Positions 44,876 through 54,214 of a stretch of DNA of 64,000 nucleotides are shown here, piece by piece. The number at the start of each line of letters is the position of its first letter. Within the stretch, counting starts at the first letter, position 1. This DNA comes from CAYUAI01 sp964442745 (lineage in GTDB: Bacteria; Pseudomonadota; Gammaproteobacteria; S012-40): NCBI GenBank assembly GCA_964442745.1, contig CAYUAI010000009.1, forward strand, positions 1-64,000. The letters run 5' to 3'. The position numbers and the translations under genes were made by a program. A model generated the notes under the pieces. The model ran no database searches, had not been told where the DNA came from, and worked only from the letters and a program-made list of their open reading frames with translations.

Positions 44876-45822
44876 AAATCAGGTTCAGGTACAATTATAT
44901 CTAATTTAATTGTTCCCACATAAGGCACAAATCCATTCGCACGTTGTTGGGCGTAAATGCTTGCAATCCCTTGAACGTCGCTTGGTTGCCAGTAATCCAA
45001 TGTCATTACAACCAGATGAGGTGCTACTTTTTTGGCTGATTGTAGTATATTTACTTGCTGGGAGTAAAGCGAGTTGTTCACGGGTTCATAGGACTGAGTG
45101 GTAAAATTGTAAGTCGCATAAACCGATTCCCCTAATGCATAATCAATAATCGGGGCAACTTGGGGTAATATTGCATAGCCGCGATTGAGCATAATTTTTA
45201 TACTTGGGTAGTGATATCGTATCGTTTCGAGCAATTGTATGGCCGCTTTTGTCATGCCTTGAAATCGCTTTGGTGCGGTTTTTTCTTGATGGGGAGGGAT
45301 ATCTAGTGTGTCGATAAATATACCGTGAAAACCTTGCTGTAAGATACGAGGAAGCAATTCCTCAATCACTAACGAAGTCCAGCGTTTGTCACGTATGTCT
45401 ATGGCATAACTACCTGGCCAATTTTCACTCTCCTGCAATAATAAGCCATCACGTTTGAGTTGATGATAATACGCTCTATGCTGACCTACCTCGCCAAGAC
45501 TTAAATACCCCAGCACCGTTTTGTTACTCTCTAGCAAAGGCGTGAGGGGTGGGTGAGTTTCGTTATCAAAGACTAATAGTTGATACTTCATTAATGTATT
45601 TAATGGTGTCTTGTTTGCATAGTATACCGCCCACCGCGATGTTTCCCCTTGCAGAACTTGTGTCATAGCTAATAGACTGAGGCAACCAATTGTCATCAAT
45701 ATTTTTCTCCAAAACGATCGCTTTGGATTTTGGTTTTTCCGATCGAAGCGATCAGAAGACGAAAGAATATGTGGCGAAAGCGGTAACATTTCGCTAATTG
45801 GTTGAGCAAGCATGGTATTCAT
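44872..45822 (-). CDS. pelA: PelA-like glycoside hydrolase half (GH114/GH166-type) as a separate protein
   Basis: 316 aa as drawn. A TIM-barrel with acidic motifs LGYLSLGEVG, GIFIDTLD (about 165-172) and ALGESVYATYN, as in endo-alpha-1,4-galactosaminidases and the PelA hydrolase domain. Two starts are possible: 45822 (no clear ribosome binding site, 42 extra basic residues before the membrane segment) or ATG 45696, which has GGAG upstream and gives an ordinary signal peptide. First gene of the Pel operon; overlaps the deacetylase gene by four bases. Confidence 0.85.
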   Translation of the reverse strand: MNTMLAQPISEMLPLSPHILSSSDRFDRKNQNPKRSFWRKILMTIGCLSLLAMTQVLQGETSRWAVYYANKTPLNTLMKYQLLVFDNETHPPLTPLLESNKTVLGYLSLGEVGQHRAYYHQLKRDGLLLQESENWPGSYAIDIRDKRWTSLVIEELLPRILQQGFHGIFIDTLDIPPHQEKTAPKRFQGMTKAAIQLLETIRYHYPSIKIMLNRGYAILPQVAPIIDYALGESVYATYNFTTQSYEPVNNSLYSQQVNILQSAKKVAPHLVVMTLDYWQPSDVQGIASIYAQQRANGFVPYVGTIKLDIIVPEPDL

Positions 45823-46692
45823 TATGTCGCTGTATGTTTATCGTTTAGGAGATTCAATCGTTATGATGGTAGTTCATTCAATAGATGTGTTGATTTCGAT
45901 TAGGCCATCTCATCCTATCAATTGACTTAACTTATCAGTCAGTATCATTGCGTGATCACCCAGTATTTATATTTTCACTGTCATGTTAGCCAAAAAAAAC
46001 GTCGATGGCGCCTAGTCTTTGTGGTAGACTAAATAATGAGCTGCTGGTTTTTTTTATAATGATCGTAGCATGAGAATTTTAATGCAACTAGGCGAGAATG
46101 CACTCTTCATTGAAGCGTCTATTTTCTTCAAAGGCTGCACTCGGTAAGTTACAAAATATTTGATGTTTTTTTTATGAAATGATTTTGCGCAAAAAAAATA
46201 ATTGAATGCTTTGCTAATTGTTATTTACATTTTATAATGCGGCGCTTACTATGTGTAATAGGCGGTGATTATACGCCATAAAAAATAGGAAAGCAGTACG
46301 TGTTGTCATTATTCGGCGCTGTTCGCTTCTATTCTAATCGATATAATTATTGATTGGGGATTTAAAACCTAGCGGCGAAAGATTTGGCTTACACACATGA
46401 ATAAAAAATACATATCCCAAATGTAGGACCCTGCGTATATTCAAATAGAATAGTGGGGCTACATCTCCTGAGTTATTTTTGATTTTATCAGCCTTAGCAT
46501 AAGACCAGTAGTCTATGCCGTATGTTAGATTGACAAATTTAATATTGTTTTTGTGCATTAGGTCGTTATCTCGTCATTTATTTTGTCGAGAAAACAGCCT
46601 GTTTGTGCTCTGCAAACGAGAATACCCTTGTCAGAATAAACATCACAGCGTTAATTTCATTTTTTCACACCGATCATAATGATCAAGAGGAT
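45823..46692. other. 870-bp divergent regulatory region between the two polysaccharide gene sets
   Basis: No credible gene. It should hold the promoter of the Pel operon (minus) and of the Agd3-like gene (plus). AT-rich throughout; I cannot assign promoter boxes or a c-di-GMP riboswitch with confidence. Confidence 0.4.
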
Positions 46693-48870
46693 ATGCGAAT
46701 GGTTATTTTCTCCTCCTATCAATACCAGCAACGGCAACGTATTTGGCCAGCAGTCTTGCCAATTTTGATTGTGATTTTCTGTGTATTGGGGGCTGCTGAT
46801 GGAAAAGCAGCACTTAATGATGTGAGCTTAGATTTAAAGATTCTCGTGATTTCATCAGGTAATGCTGATGAAGATATCGGGCTAGATTTAATTGATGATG
46901 TACTTAACGAAATGGGGGTACCTTATGCCATATTAGACGCCAGCCGTGAAACATTAACAGCGGCGCGTTTATCAACCCAGCAACGCGGGCACTATAACGG
47001 TATTATATTAACGAATAGTGAGTTATATGTCAGTGGGAGTGGTTCCGGCTTTACCCTCCAGGAATGGCAGATATTACACGCCTATGAACGGGATTTTTCG
47101 GTTCGGGAATCCGTGCTTTCTGGTTTTCCTGCGACCAATGACGCGCAAGATTTAGATTATGGTATGACCAATATCAAATCCGATATTAATTTCTCTGCTT
47201 CTTGGTTATCGCCCGCTGGTGGCCCTGAATATTTCGAATACGTGAATACTAAAAAGTCATTAGACTTCGAGGGCTTTGCCTTTTTTGCACAACCACGTGC
47301 CGATGGAACGGGTCCCACCGTACAGCCTTTATTGGTGGATCAAATGGATACCAATCGTACCTTGATTTCACTATTGAGTTATCCCGATGGTCGTGAAGTT
47401 TTATTATCGACCATTACCAATGCTTGGTATTTTATACACTCAAATGTGTTAGCTTATGAATTCGTGAATTTTGCGACCAAAGGATTATTTATTGGCGCGA
47501 GGCAAGTCTTTCTTAGTACCCATATGGACGACATTTTTTTAGCCAATGATTTATGGAATACGGGAACGAATGCCACGGATGCGTCATTGAGCTATCGGCT
47601 AACCGCGGCTGATATTCTTAACGCGAGAAATCAAGTCAAACAATTCCGAAATCGACATTCAACGGTTAAACGATTTGATTTAGATTTAGCCTTTAATGGG
47701 CAAGGTGTTGGCTCTAGAGGTAACAGCCCATCGCTAGTAGAAAGGATTACGCCCGTTTTTCCGTTGTCTAACTTGGCTGAATTGGATAGGGCTCAACAAC
47801 GTTTATGGATGATGCCACCACCGATACCGTTACCACCAATACCAATATTGTCACCGTTACCAACACCGGCGCCATTAGTATTGCCTCCTAGGAATAACAC
47901 GGTATTCGATGGCCTGACGACGAGTATTGTTAACTTTAAAAAAGATTTCCGCTTTATCAGCCATACCTTTACTCATCGCACCATGAATGTGAGCAATGGT
48001 GTCGGCTATCCAGAATCGGTCTTTGAAATTTCTGAAAATCGTAAAACCTGGAATACGCTAAAACTGCCAAAAAAATCCGAAAATAATTCGATACTGGTCA
48101 CGGGAAATCACTCCGGGTTACTGGAAGATAATAATACCGAGTTTGATACGTCTGACGATACACCTTATCCTGATGGTATAAATACTGCGTTTATGCAAGC
48201 CGCTCAAGATCTCGGGGTACGTTTTTTAGCCTCGGATGCATCGCAAGTGAATCAGGCCGCAGAACAGCGTGTGCCTGGATTCGACATCATCTTGTTGCCG
48301 CGGTGGCCGTCTAATGTGTATTTTAATACCACCACGGCAAATGAACTAACCGATGAGTACAACTATGTTTTCTATGAACGTCATATCAATGCCGGACAAG
48401 ATCCTTGTATGATTCCAGGAGCGATTTGCGCGCCTCGTAGTTTTCAAGAAATTATGCGAGCTGAAGCAGATATCGCGGTGCGGCATATGATATCTTATCG
48501 GATGTGGCCACACTTTTTTCATCAGACGAATATGAGGAACTACGATGGCCGGGGGAATACGCTCATCTTTCATTGGTTATCTGCCGTTGTCGGTGAATAT
48601 GAAAAATACATGACATTGCCCATAGAAAATCTAGAATATTTTGATATTGCCAAAAAAAGCGAAAGCCGTGTCGGTTATCGTGATGTGACGATTGAAGGGG
48701 TTTGGGATGTCACCAGAAATATTGTCACATTGTCTGCGGCTCAACCCGTTAATGACGTTTTCGTGACTGGCATTAAAGGTGGAAAATTGTACGGCGGACA
48801 GCGATTGATCGAAGTCGATCTTTCCACGCAATCCAAAGAAATGGTTGTCGATCGCGCATTGTCGCGGTAA
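46693..48870 (+). CDS. Agd3-like polysaccharide deacetylase
   Basis: 725 aa from ATG 46693 (AAGAGG upstream); the frame is open 30 codons further but unsupported. Signal peptide or anchor to about residue 40. The deacetylase core has the metal Asp pair in STHMDDIF (about 275-282) and the His pair in SHTFTHRTMN (about 427). A Pro-rich loop (PPPIPLPPIPILSPLP) separates them. This spacing and flavour fit Agd3 (CE18), the galactosaminogalactan deacetylase, better than ordinary CE4 enzymes. It is divergent from the Pel operon and upstream of a PelA-hydrolase-like lipoprotein, so it probably acts on the same or a similar galactosamine polymer. Confidence 0.7.
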   Translation: MRMVIFSSYQYQQRQRIWPAVLPILIVIFCVLGAADGKAALNDVSLDLKILVISSGNADEDIGLDLIDDVLNEMGVPYAILDASRETLTAARLSTQQRGHYNGIILTNSELYVSGSGSGFTLQEWQILHAYERDFSVRESVLSGFPATNDAQDLDYGMTNIKSDINFSASWLSPAGGPEYFEYVNTKKSLDFEGFAFFAQPRADGTGPTVQPLLVDQMDTNRTLISLLSYPDGREVLLSTITNAWYFIHSNVLAYEFVNFATKGLFIGARQVFLSTHMDDIFLANDLWNTGTNATDASLSYRLTAADILNARNQVKQFRNRHSTVKRFDLDLAFNGQGVGSRGNSPSLVERITPVFPLSNLAELDRAQQRLWMMPPPIPLPPIPILSPLPTPAPLVLPPRNNTVFDGLTTSIVNFKKDFRFISHTFTHRTMNVSNGVGYPESVFEISENRKTWNTLKLPKKSENNSILVTGNHSGLLEDNNTEFDTSDDTPYPDGINTAFMQAAQDLGVRFLASDASQVNQAAEQRVPGFDIILLPRWPSNVYFNTTTANELTDEYNYVFYERHINAGQDPCMIPGAICAPRSFQEIMRAEADIAVRHMISYRMWPHFFHQTNMRNYDGRGNTLIFHWLSAVVGEYEKYMTLPIENLEYFDIAKKSESRVGYRDVTIEGVWDVTRNIVTLSAAQPVNDVFVTGIKGGKLYGGQRLIEVDLSTQSKEMVVDRALSR

Positions 48871-48898
48871 AATAGCCGCGTCAGGTTGCCTTGCATTG

Positions 48899-48931
48899 GT
48901 CCTGCATCTGCGTAGAAAGCAGGTGCAGGAC
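48899..48931 (+). terminator. Hairpin after the deacetylase gene
   Basis: GTCCTGCA-CTGC arms pair across a 7-base loop with one bulge. A T run follows at about 48945. Likely terminator. The rest of the 370-bp space to the next gene shows no coding frame. Confidence 0.65.
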
Positions 48932-49240
48932 ATGGAGTGTGTCATTTTTTTGCCGAGCTTTTTAATGGCAGCCAGTGTTCAGTTTTTCTCTTCACTGTGA
49001 TTCGGAGGGAAAAATGGGTCTTATTCACCGTTTCAGTTAATTTGATCGCAATATGATGAACAAGTCCAGGCCATGCAGCCCGAATAGGTTAGAGGGAGTA
49101 TCATTTCTGAAGAAAACGTAGTGGCCAAAACGACGGGATAGGTACATTAAGCATCGTCCATTCCTTTGAGGTCAACTATCCCGCGCTGAAGAACGGAATC
49201 TTTTGCGCAAAAATATAATGAGCAAAGTTAAGGCAAGGAT

Positions 49241-51580
49241 ATGCGAGTTGATTTTGTTAGATTGAATTACTGGATAATTACCTTAGGTCTGTTTTTTGGC
49301 GTGGGCTGTGATCAGCAATCACCTCGTGCAATACCTGCCGAGATTTCATTTGAAGTCAAGGCGGGAAGCAATCAAGAAGTGATGGGAGGTAGTCGCGCAC
49401 AGTTAGTGTCATTCATCATGAACCCTCTCAAGAAAACCCTTGCTTATCAGTGGATTCAGACAAGCGGCTTCACGGTTAAGATTAATGATGATCAAGCGCC
49501 GCAAGCTACATTTATGGCGCCCGAAACTGGATTGCCATTAGCGCTTAATTTCAGAATATCCGTCACGGATGAGACAGGTCTTACAAAACGTGACAGCATG
49601 TCGATTACCGTTTTATCGCGCGATAACAATTCAGTGTCAGATGCTGATGTGGATATTGACCTTCCCCCGGCTAATTCACCGCCTCGCATCGTCAGTGTGC
49701 AGACTCCACCGCAACGATTTGGTGAAATGACATTATTAGTCGCTCACCAGGATGAAGAGCAAGACGTCGTTCGATTTCAAATCGATTTTTCAAATGATTC
49801 TGGGAATACCTGGCAAGGGGCAACCATCACTCAGGCGGTCGATGGTTTTGTGGTGGCAGCGCCCAACGGTGACACTGAGATTCAATGGCAAAGTTTGTCT
49901 GACATCGGATTTCATAACGTGCAAACGGTATTATTGAGAATTACGCCACTCGATGACCAGGCCGGTGAGTCTGTCATTGAGGAGCTAGCGGGGATGGATA
50001 ATTTACAGGAGGCACTGCAGCGCGTAGATTATTATACGATCTACTACCAAAAGTTGAGCGAGCAAGTCATCACCTATTTAGAAAATTACCAGCTCGCTAT
50101 TTTACATCCAGAGTTTGCTTTAACTGCGGCTCAGGTGGCGGATGTCAAAGATGGCAAAGACCCGATTAATCCAGGGGATGATGTGATTGTCTTATGTTAT
50201 ATTTCAGCGGGTGAGGATGCACGCACCGTCCTGTTATCTGATGAGCAAATGCTTGATGATCCTCGATTTACTGCCAGCGCTAGCCAGTTGAGTGGCCCTC
50301 GCGTCGATCCACGGGGGGAAACGGCGTATGTTGAACGTGTATCGCTCTCAGGGATTGATCCTCTGGGTTTGCCATCACCGGGAGGGGCGCAATATGCTTC
50401 CTGGTACTTAGATGATGTATCTTTAGCTAGTGGCAACCCGGATGGCTTGCCTGATCGTAATCGCAGCTTTGGCGGCGCGTATGTTAATGTTGGAGATCCG
50501 GCTTGGTATGATGTTTTAAATGAAATGAACAGCCAAAATGGTGAACCGACAGGTATCCAGCAAGTGCTCGCTCCTGCCAGTGCACAGGGTTTAGGATGTG
50601 ACGGGGTATTCTTAGATACGATTGATGTTGCTCAGCCTAACTTGTTTGGAGACACGAGCAAATATGAATGGGTGGCGCCAGGTGTCAAAGCATTTCTGAG
50701 CAAACTCCGCAATGATTACCCTCGCGCCTTGATTGCACAAAACCGTGGTTTATTTTTTTTTAGTCCAGATTATCCGCATTATCAATTTAGCACCCGAGAT
50801 AAAATCGATATTTTATTGTTTGAGAGTTTTCGTTTAGATTCATTACCAGCCAATAACTATATTGAGTCAAATTACTGCATTAATAAGCGTTATTTTGCAC
50901 CTAAAATAATGGCGGAAGCAATTCGACCGAATGGATTTAAAGTGTTTTCTTTAGGTTATGCAGAAGGTCCTGAAAATTTGGCAACGCAGGAAACATTATT
51001 AGATACCTTGCAGGGTGAGAGTCAATTTGGTTTTGAGGAATTATTAAAAGATACGAATGAAACCCAGGACTTATTTGGTTTTCGACATTTTATTAGTAAT
51101 GCAAAGATCGGCATCTTAAATGACTTTGTCAAGCAACGGTCATCGCTAAATGATAATCAAGCACCGATATGGAGCAGTACTTATAATAATATTCCGTGCG
51201 GACAAGATGAGAATAGTGATTTGATGCCGACTCCCCGAGTGGGTGTACAGCAAGTGGTGCGATCGGAGAATAGTGCTCTGCTACGCTGGGATGTGGCATT
51301 AGATATGAATTTGGTGACTTATGTCGCCTATTATCAAGATAGGCCTTTTGACTTTACCGATAGCACACCGCTTGGCAATGCCACAAGAGTGAAACTTGTA
51401 CCCGAGTTGGGGCAAAAATATCAGCAAAAATCGGGGGAAAATACTTACCCTTTCGAGGCAACGATAGACGGCTTAGATGACCAGCTACCTTATTATTTTC
51501 TGATACGTGCGGTTGATAATAGTATGGCTGCCTACGAGGATGATAATCAAGCTGTGTTAATAGCAATGCCTTTGTTATGA
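49241..51580 (+). CDS. Lipoprotein with PelA-hydrolase-like (GH114-type) domain
   Basis: 779 aa. Lipobox-like GVGC (Cys near 23), two PKD/Ig-like domains (about 35-245), then a TIM-barrel (about 250-620) with the acidic motifs CDGVFLDTIDV (about 463) and ILLFESFRLD (about 525), as in the PelA hydrolase. A C-terminal fibronectin-like domain follows (about 660-775: SALLRWDVALDMNLVTYVAY). AAGGAT precedes the ATG. It should be an outer-membrane endo-galactosaminidase acting on an alpha-1,4-linked GalN/GalNAc polymer. Same strand as the Agd3-like gene. Confidence 0.78.
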   Translation: MRVDFVRLNYWIITLGLFFGVGCDQQSPRAIPAEISFEVKAGSNQEVMGGSRAQLVSFIMNPLKKTLAYQWIQTSGFTVKINDDQAPQATFMAPETGLPLALNFRISVTDETGLTKRDSMSITVLSRDNNSVSDADVDIDLPPANSPPRIVSVQTPPQRFGEMTLLVAHQDEEQDVVRFQIDFSNDSGNTWQGATITQAVDGFVVAAPNGDTEIQWQSLSDIGFHNVQTVLLRITPLDDQAGESVIEELAGMDNLQEALQRVDYYTIYYQKLSEQVITYLENYQLAILHPEFALTAAQVADVKDGKDPINPGDDVIVLCYISAGEDARTVLLSDEQMLDDPRFTASASQLSGPRVDPRGETAYVERVSLSGIDPLGLPSPGGAQYASWYLDDVSLASGNPDGLPDRNRSFGGAYVNVGDPAWYDVLNEMNSQNGEPTGIQQVLAPASAQGLGCDGVFLDTIDVAQPNLFGDTSKYEWVAPGVKAFLSKLRNDYPRALIAQNRGLFFFSPDYPHYQFSTRDKIDILLFESFRLDSLPANNYIESNYCINKRYFAPKIMAEAIRPNGFKVFSLGYAEGPENLATQETLLDTLQGESQFGFEELLKDTNETQDLFGFRHFISNAKIGILNDFVKQRSSLNDNQAPIWSSTYNNIPCGQDENSDLMPTPRVGVQQVVRSENSALLRWDVALDMNLVTYVAYYQDRPFDFTDSTPLGNATRVKLVPELGQKYQQKSGENTYPFEATIDGLDDQLPYYFLIRAVDNSMAAYEDDNQAVLIAMPLL

Positions 51581-51632
51581 TCGATTTAAATATGCGCAGG
51601 GACGCCCTAAATGATGGGAATTTAAGCACTGT

Positions 51633-52184
51633 ATGCACCCGTTATCCATCTTGATCGTATGTTGTATGTTGATGACGGCCTGCTCTAACCATATTAGAGC
51701 TATCCAGCATTACCAGCCAATCACTCAACATTATAATATTCCTAGTTTGGATATCACTCAACCCGTTAAAATTGCTAATAATCAATATATTAAAGCGCCA
51801 TTGCAATTGGCAACCTCGTGGAATGGTTACCGTCTGTATGCGAATCTAAATCAGTGGACAGCCACCGCAGTGAATTACACCAAAGCAGAATTGGCAAAAC
51901 GTTCTGTTCATGCTGATCAAAATGCGTCCAATCACGGCGAAATCAAGAAAGTTGGGAAGGAAATAAAAATGGCCATTACCCATGCTTATTACGTGTATGG
52001 GCAATGGCTTGGCATTCGCTGTTACCTGAGTTTGCGAGTTGAGACCCGTGATGGTTATATTGCTGTGTATCAGGTCAATAATTACTCATCATCAGGTGAG
52101 CAAGAAGCCTCCGATGGCGCCATCATTGAGGCGGTGGTAATGATGTTGAGCGATGAAACAATCATCGGATATCTATTGGTTTGA
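51633..52184 (+). CDS. Small lipoprotein of the accessory polysaccharide cluster
   Basis: 183 aa. Lipobox LMTAC (Cys near 17), then a single alpha/beta domain (strands VETRDGYIAVYQVNN and helix GAIIEAVVMMLSDE at the end) reminiscent of YajG or other TolB-like outer-membrane lipoproteins. No family is certain. It is 52 bp after the galactosaminidase gene, so probably in one operon. Its size, lipobox and alpha/beta pattern are those of PelC, which the Pel operon lacks, but I see no PelC signature; treat that as a hypothesis. Confidence 0.6.
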   Translation: MHPLSILIVCCMLMTACSNHIRAIQHYQPITQHYNIPSLDITQPVKIANNQYIKAPLQLATSWNGYRLYANLNQWTATAVNYTKAELAKRSVHADQNASNHGEIKKVGKEIKMAITHAYYVYGQWLGIRCYLSLRVETRDGYIAVYQVNNYSSSGEQEASDGAIIEAVVMMLSDETIIGYLLV

Positions 52185-52187
52185 CGG

Positions 52188-52220
52188 AATAGACCTAAAT
52201 CTCAAACGCTTTAGGGTATA
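52188..52220. repeat. Diverged single end of inverted-repeat element, family 4
   Basis: ACCTAAATCTCAAACGCTTT plus flanks resembles the terminal repeat and outer flank of the element at 29579 over about 33 bp. It lies just before the metZ promoter. Confidence 0.6.
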
Positions 52221-52234
52221 TTGCTTAAATTTTA

Positions 52235-52262
52235 TTGACATATTTTTGTCGCTTGCTTTAAT
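52235..52262 (+). promoter_or_regulatory. Sigma70 promoter of metZ
   Basis: TTGACA at 52235-52240 and TTTAAT at 52257-52262, spaced by 16 bp (or TAATCT two bases later with 18 bp). The predicted start near 52269 is right at the base of the riboswitch. Confidence 0.7.
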
Positions 52263-52270
52263 CTAGTAAA

Positions 52271-52328
52271 GAGCGCCGATTTGATATCAGCTTGCGGGCG
52301 CAGTAAAAATGCGGCTAAAGAGGACAAC
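52271..52328 (+). promoter_or_regulatory. SAM-II riboswitch upstream of metZ
   Basis: The order GCGCC-GATTTG ... CAGCTTGC-GGGCGC ... TAAAAATGC ... GCTAAAGAGG matches the SAM-II consensus. The P1 stem pairs GCGCC with GGCGC, the loop carries GAUUUG, then GCUUGC, an A-rich joining strand, and the 3' GCUAAAG strand that forms the pseudoknot. It lies directly downstream of a sigma70 promoter and upstream of metZ, the expected target of SAM-II. SAM binding would lower methionine-pathway expression. SAM-II is mainly known from Alphaproteobacteria and Bacteroidota. Confidence 0.85.
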
Positions 52329-52350
52329 CTGCTTTAGTAGAACGTACTGA

Positions 52351-52377
52351 GTGGGTTTTTTTTAGCCCGCGTTTTTT
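52351..52377 (+). terminator. Terminator-like hairpin between the riboswitch and metZ
   Basis: GTGGG and CCCGC pair (with one G-U) around a T-rich loop, followed by six T. It ends about 40 bases before the metZ start and could be the expression platform of the riboswitch (transcriptional control). Confidence 0.55.
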
Positions 52378-52414
52378 GATGACACTTCCTGCGATGGGTA
52401 GTTATTGGAGATTT

Positions 52415-53620
52415 ATGATGAAGCATCGTTTTGATGAGCAAAAATACGGGTTAAATACTTTAGCGGTACGCGCTGGGCAGGTACGCACTCAGGAAGCTGA
52501 GCATGCCGAACCGATATTTATGACCTCAAGTTATGTATTCGATACGGCGGCTCAAGCGGCGGCGATTTTTTCCGGCGAACAATTGGGTAATGTTTATTCA
52601 CGCTTTACTAATCCTACAGTGAGAACCTTTGAGCAACGTTTGGCTGCACTCGAAGGAGCTGAATGCTGTGTGGCAACTTCATCAGGCATGGCGGCCATCA
52701 TGTCAACGTGCTTGGCATTATTAAAAACCGGTGACCATATTGTATCGTCGAGCAGTATTTTTGGTTCGACAGTGATGCTCTTTAATAATTATCTGGCAAA
52801 ATTAGGTATTACGACCAGTTATGTCGCGTTGACTGACCTTGATGCTTGGCAACAGGCCATTCAATCCAATACCCGATTATTATTTTTAGAAACACCAGCC
52901 AATCCCACCACTGAAATCGCCGATCTGAAAAAAATTGCCGAGCTGGCTCATGCGCATGATTGCTTACTGGCAGTTGATAATTGTTTTTGCACGCCAGCCT
53001 TACAAAAGCCCTTGCTGCTAGGGGCAGATATTATCATTCATTCGGCGACCAAATATCTTGATGGACAAGGTCGTTGTCTCGGTGGAGCGGTGTTAGGCAA
53101 TGAAGAGTATGTTGGCAAAGAAGTCTATGGTTTTTTACGAACCGCCGGCACCAGCATGAGCCCGTTTAATGCCTGGGTCTTTCTGAAAGGATTAGAAACC
53201 TTGGGACTACGCATGCAAGCACATAGTGAAAATGCAACCAAGTTAGCGAATTGGCTTACTGAGCAGGCGGCTATTGCACAAGTCAACTATCCGGGATTAC
53301 CTAGCCATCCGCAATATGAATTGGCTAAGCAGCAACAAAAACATTTTGGCGGCGTATTATCCTTTGAAGTATCGGGGGGACAGCCAGCCGCTTGGCAAGT
53401 GATCGATGCGACCCGCTTACTGTCAATTACCGCTAATTTAGGAGATACTAAAACAACCATAACCCATCCTGCGACCACAACCCATGGACGAATGACACCC
53501 GAAGCCCGTCAATTGGCGGGCATTTCGGATGGCCTGATCCGGATTGCGGTAGGACTGGAAGACATCGAAGATTTGCAAGCCGATTTGCAAGCAGGATTAG
53601 ATCAATGTTCAAAATTCTAA
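52415..53620 (+). CDS. metZ: O-succinylhomoserine sulfhydrylase
   Basis: 401 aa from ATG 52415 (or 52418), with TGGAG just upstream; frames beginning at 52376/52379 overlap the hairpin's T run and are unlikely. A full-length PLP enzyme of the Cys/Met metabolism family: GAECCVATSSGMAAIMST (cofactor phosphate region), VDNCFCTPALQKPL, and the PLP-lysine in SATKYLDGQGR (about 215). It converts O-succinylhomoserine and sulfide to homocysteine. Controlled by the SAM-II riboswitch upstream. The O-acetylhomoserine substrate alternative cannot be excluded. Confidence 0.93.
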   Translation: MMKHRFDEQKYGLNTLAVRAGQVRTQEAEHAEPIFMTSSYVFDTAAQAAAIFSGEQLGNVYSRFTNPTVRTFEQRLAALEGAECCVATSSGMAAIMSTCLALLKTGDHIVSSSSIFGSTVMLFNNYLAKLGITTSYVALTDLDAWQQAIQSNTRLLFLETPANPTTEIADLKKIAELAHAHDCLLAVDNCFCTPALQKPLLLGADIIIHSATKYLDGQGRCLGGAVLGNEEYVGKEVYGFLRTAGTSMSPFNAWVFLKGLETLGLRMQAHSENATKLANWLTEQAAIAQVNYPGLPSHPQYELAKQQQKHFGGVLSFEVSGGQPAAWQVIDATRLLSITANLGDTKTTITHPATTTHGRMTPEARQLAGISDGLIRIAVGLEDIEDLQADLQAGLDQCSKF

Positions 53621-53651
53621 GTTTTTTTTGTACTTAACTCTGGAACATGTA

Positions 53652-54122
53652 ATGGCAATGATAAAACTTGCTCGATTGGAAAATTTTTTACTCACCCTTT
53701 GGGTCGGTGGCATGTGGGCCATTGGATATATGGCTGTTCCACTATTGTTTAAGTTACTCGAAGATCGAAAGCTAGCAGGTAGCGTTGCGGGTGAGATGTT
53801 TATGGTCATAGGCATCATTGGATTGGTGTGCAGTGCCATATTATTGGCGATACAAATGGGTCGCGTTGGCTGGCGGCAATGGCGAGCAGGGTGTTTATTG
53901 GGTATGTTTATTGTGATTGCGGTGAGCTTATTTGCATTGCAGCCCAGCATGGCGGACTTGAAAGCACAGGGATTGATTGAGGGCAGTGAGGCAGCCAAAC
54001 AATTTGGCATACTACACGGGATATCTTCCGTTTTATACTTGATAAATAGTTTGTGCGGATTGCTCTTAGTGGTCGTCGGGTTACATCGTTTGACTCCGCT
54101 GAGCCCGCGACCATTAAGTTAG
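53652..54122 (+). CDS. DUF4149 family membrane protein
   Basis: 156 aa, four membrane segments. It starts at ATG 53652 (CTGGAA upstream). The N-terminal LLTLWVGGMWAIGYMAVPLLF is typical of DUF4149 (TMEM205-like) proteins, often found near yhbY/rlmE in gammaproteobacteria. Function unknown. 31 bp after metZ. Confidence 0.85.
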   Translation: MAMIKLARLENFLLTLWVGGMWAIGYMAVPLLFKLLEDRKLAGSVAGEMFMVIGIIGLVCSAILLAIQMGRVGWRQWRAGCLLGMFIVIAVSLFALQPSMADLKAQGLIEGSEAAKQFGILHGISSVLYLINSLCGLLLVVVGLHRLTPLSPRPLS

Positions 54123-54214
54123 AAGTCAGGTCAAGTACTTCTGTTTAACTCAATAGTCGTCGCTCGCATTAGCCGCGCAAAGATCAAATAATGACCAGTT
54201 ATTAAATAATGAAA

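Noticed and set aside
45823..46692. c-di-GMP riboswitch before the Pel operon
   Set aside because: I looked for GEMM-type strands on both strands and found none in order.
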